The position numbers were made by a program, and so were the translations under genes. The notes beneath the pieces were generated by a model. The model was not told where the DNA came from. It did not search any database and saw only the letters and a list, made by a program, of their open reading frames with translations. This document shows positions 62,181-64,000 of a stretch of DNA of 64,000 nt, piece by piece. The stretch covers positions 57,231,357 to 57,295,356 of the forward strand of contig NC_085858.1 in the NCBI RefSeq assembly GCF_034702125.1. Reading direction: 5' to 3'. Each line of letters opens with the position of its first letter. The stretch's first letter is position 1. The stretch comes from Engraulis encrasicolus. Its lineage: Eukaryota; Chordata; Actinopteri; Clupeiformes; Engraulidae.

Positions 62181-63078
62181 AAAGAGAGAGAGCGCACGAG
62201 ATGCTCCGCCTGCCTATAAACCAGCCTGGAATCGCTTGTAGGGAGGTGCCCGAAGTCGGACGAACGTTGAGGTCGATAGGCAGGATATTAGGCAGCATTA
62301 TTTCTTCCCACATTAATGTTAAGCTATATTGTAAAATTACCGCCTACATAAGCAGAAAGCATGCTCCATTTCAGCATTCATTCTCGCTCTTGACAAAATG
62401 TCAAACCACAAAACAAAACGAAAAACGTGCGCGTTACGTAGCAGTGAGAACTAACAGGTTAATTTCGAGTTTTGATTGTAGGCTACGGGCAGGCGCTGCT
62501 GCACGATCAAAAAAAAGCTACAGAAATATTTAACTTAATCAAAATTAAGTGTTGCATTTCTTTAAGTAGCCTAACTTAATACAACATGTTTCCTGACGAT
62601 ATATGGCCAGTGTTGTTTTAATGTTTGGATATTAATTGGATAGGCATAGGCCTAATGTTTGATAAAGTAAGACAGTTGCCAATGACTATACACCTTGACC
62701 ACCCACCTCTTTCTCTCTCTCTCTCGCTCTCTCTCTCAACATCTTAGCTTATTTATAAGCCTTTTCCCTTGGTGAACTAATATCCCTTATTTCTCTGTGT
62801 TGTGTTTTGATGTCAACACCTGGGAACAGGTTGCAGTGGTAGCCTATATCTGCAACATCATTCAGCCTTGTAAACCTACAAAATTAATGCAGGCAGGTAA
62901 ATGCAAAAAATATATTAATTACAAAGTATATATATCATTTATTTTCATATAATTATTATTATTTTTTCCAAAAAAAAAAAACATTTTTTTTTGTGTGAAA
63001 TCGTGGGGCATATCGAATCGTGGGTCATATATCGTGATACAAACCGAATCGTGGGTTGGGTTTATCGTTACAGCCTTA
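61708..63078. mobile_element. hAT-like non-autonomous element, 1.37 kb
   Basis: Ends TAAGGCTGTAACGAT and ATCGTTACAGCCTTA are perfect 15-base inverted repeats flanked by GTTATGCG (61700-61707, 63079-63086). It contains GA (62148-62176) and CT tracts but no transposase. Confidence 0.92.
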
Positions 63079-63102
63079 GTTATGCGTCACGGTGCGTTAT
63101 GT

Positions 63103-63754
63103 GTAGTTATTATATGGTTGTGACGTCATCTGTCGAATGCTCCATTCATTTCAACGGGGCTCCCCAACGTTCGGACGTCTGTTATTTTTCGATAACGGAC
63201 GGGTTGGTCTATAACAGACCGCTGTCAATGGCAACAAGACTTTTCACTGCTAAAGCGACTTTTCAACAAGACTCTAATCAGCTGCTGTGATAGACAGCAC
63301 CCGTTGTCCTGGCTACCGCTGTCAATGACAAGACGTTCACTGCTAAAGCCACTGGCTTGTATACAAGTCAGTGGCTAAAGCGAATGTTTCATATCACTCC
63401 GCAGGGGGTCCGGTCTTTTGTCACTCTAATCAGCTGCTGTGATAGACAACACCTGTTGTCCTGGCTAGCCTACCTAGCTGTTGCCTAGCGGTGCATGTTC
63501 CACAACGGCACTGTTTTGTTTTGCGCAGCAACAATCTTAACATTAAATAGGTCTAAAGAAATGTCCCCGCATGTGTGAATCATTTAAGTATATCCATATA
63601 ATAAGCGGGTTAACTTTCGGCGAGTCGGTCGCTTTGTGGAATAGCAGCACTTCAGAGAGAACAAGACCCCTCCGCTCCGCGTCGGGGTCTAAATTCTCTC
63701 TGTCGTGCTGCTATTCCACGGTAGCGACCTTCTCGCCGAACGTTAACCCTTACC
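63103..63754 (-). mobile_element. Foldback repeat, right copy
   Basis: Inverted copy of 58304-58790, with an extra segment of about 130 bases (63296-63425) partly duplicating the 'cagctgctgtgatagac' block. With the left copy it could be the long terminal inverted repeats of one 5.4-kb element, or two independent insertions. Confidence 0.8.
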
Positions 63755-64000
63755 TACTAGAGTCGACTCTCGCCCTCTATTTTAGTCATGCAATTTACTC
63801 ACGGGGTTCTCGTTCCTAAGGAGCGGCTCGTTATCTCTACGGGAGCGGCTCATTGTTGACTGCTACATTTTGTGTAGTCCGTGTAGGCCTACTTATCTGT
63901 TTCTGGTGAGGTTGCCCATGCGGGGTCTTTGGAGTAGTAGTGGGGTCGTAGGCATGTGCATTTTTTCTCAGTCATTTCAAATTGGTGTTAAAGTTTGGTT
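63755..64000. other. No feature recognised
   Basis: Short window end without identifiable repeat or exon. Confidence 0.4.

Overview
This looks like a teleost fish genomic window. The evidence is a large NLR immune-receptor gene with a fish-specific FISNA-NACHT exon, very dense CA/GT microsatellites, a tRNA-derived SINE, teleost-type hAT and TTAA-target miniature transposons, L2/CR1-like LINEs and a BEL/Pao LTR retrotransposon. I cannot name the species. No bacterial or viral genome features are present.

The only host gene I can support lies on the minus strand and covers nearly the whole window, from about 57.3 kb down to about 4.5 kb. In transcription order it has: four short exons coding for a serine-rich N-terminal repeat (57.3, 56.9, 55.2 and 54.7 kb); a 61-bp linker exon (46.9 kb) with a damaged tandem copy; a PYD-like death-fold exon (33.0 kb) with a truncated duplicate upstream; a 1,768-bp FISNA-NACHT-winged-helix/HD2 exon (32.7-31.0 kb); and nine leucine-rich-repeat exons (30.8, 30.4, 26.6 frameshifted, 25.8, 23.7, 12.5, 9.3, 7.2 and 4.9 kb). 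A possible short terminal exon with a stop lies at 4.5 kb. The splice phases fit through the chain: the repeat and LRR exons are symmetric phase 2, and the linker converts phase 2 to phase 0. This is an NLRC3-like/fish NLR-C family member, a predicted cytosolic sensor. Exon boundaries are read from splice consensus and homology, not from transcripts.

The LRR part (about 7-23.5 kb) is built from tandemly duplicated cassettes. Each has one LRR exon, a pyrimidine-rich acceptor tract, a 34-bp minisatellite, a conserved intronic block and a CA microsatellite. Later insertions interrupt the cassettes, and the uninterrupted sister cassettes serve as empty sites: a 775-bp TIR element in cassette 2, and a 5'-truncated LINE plus a 6.9-kb TTAA-flanked element in cassette 3. 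The 6.9-kb element itself holds a 1.9-kb hAT-like element and a 2.2-kb TTAA element, which in turn holds a SINE and a Tc1-like MITE.

The intron upstream of the PYD-like exon holds a 12.3-kb hAT-type element (TSD CTAATTAA) carrying two smaller hAT-like elements and a complete but dead 8.5-kb BEL/Pao retrotransposon with 1.06-kb LTRs and a 5-bp TSD. The 47-54 kb intron holds a 202-bp perfect palindrome, a 2.3-kb CACTG-ended element with a scattered CACCACCGTCAG motif, and a second broken LINE. Upstream of the gene (58.3-63.8 kb) are two inverted copies of a foldback repeat enclosing another hAT-like element.

The most unusual non-coding features are two long palindromes. The one at 6.07 kb carries a hammerhead-ribozyme-like core on each strand.
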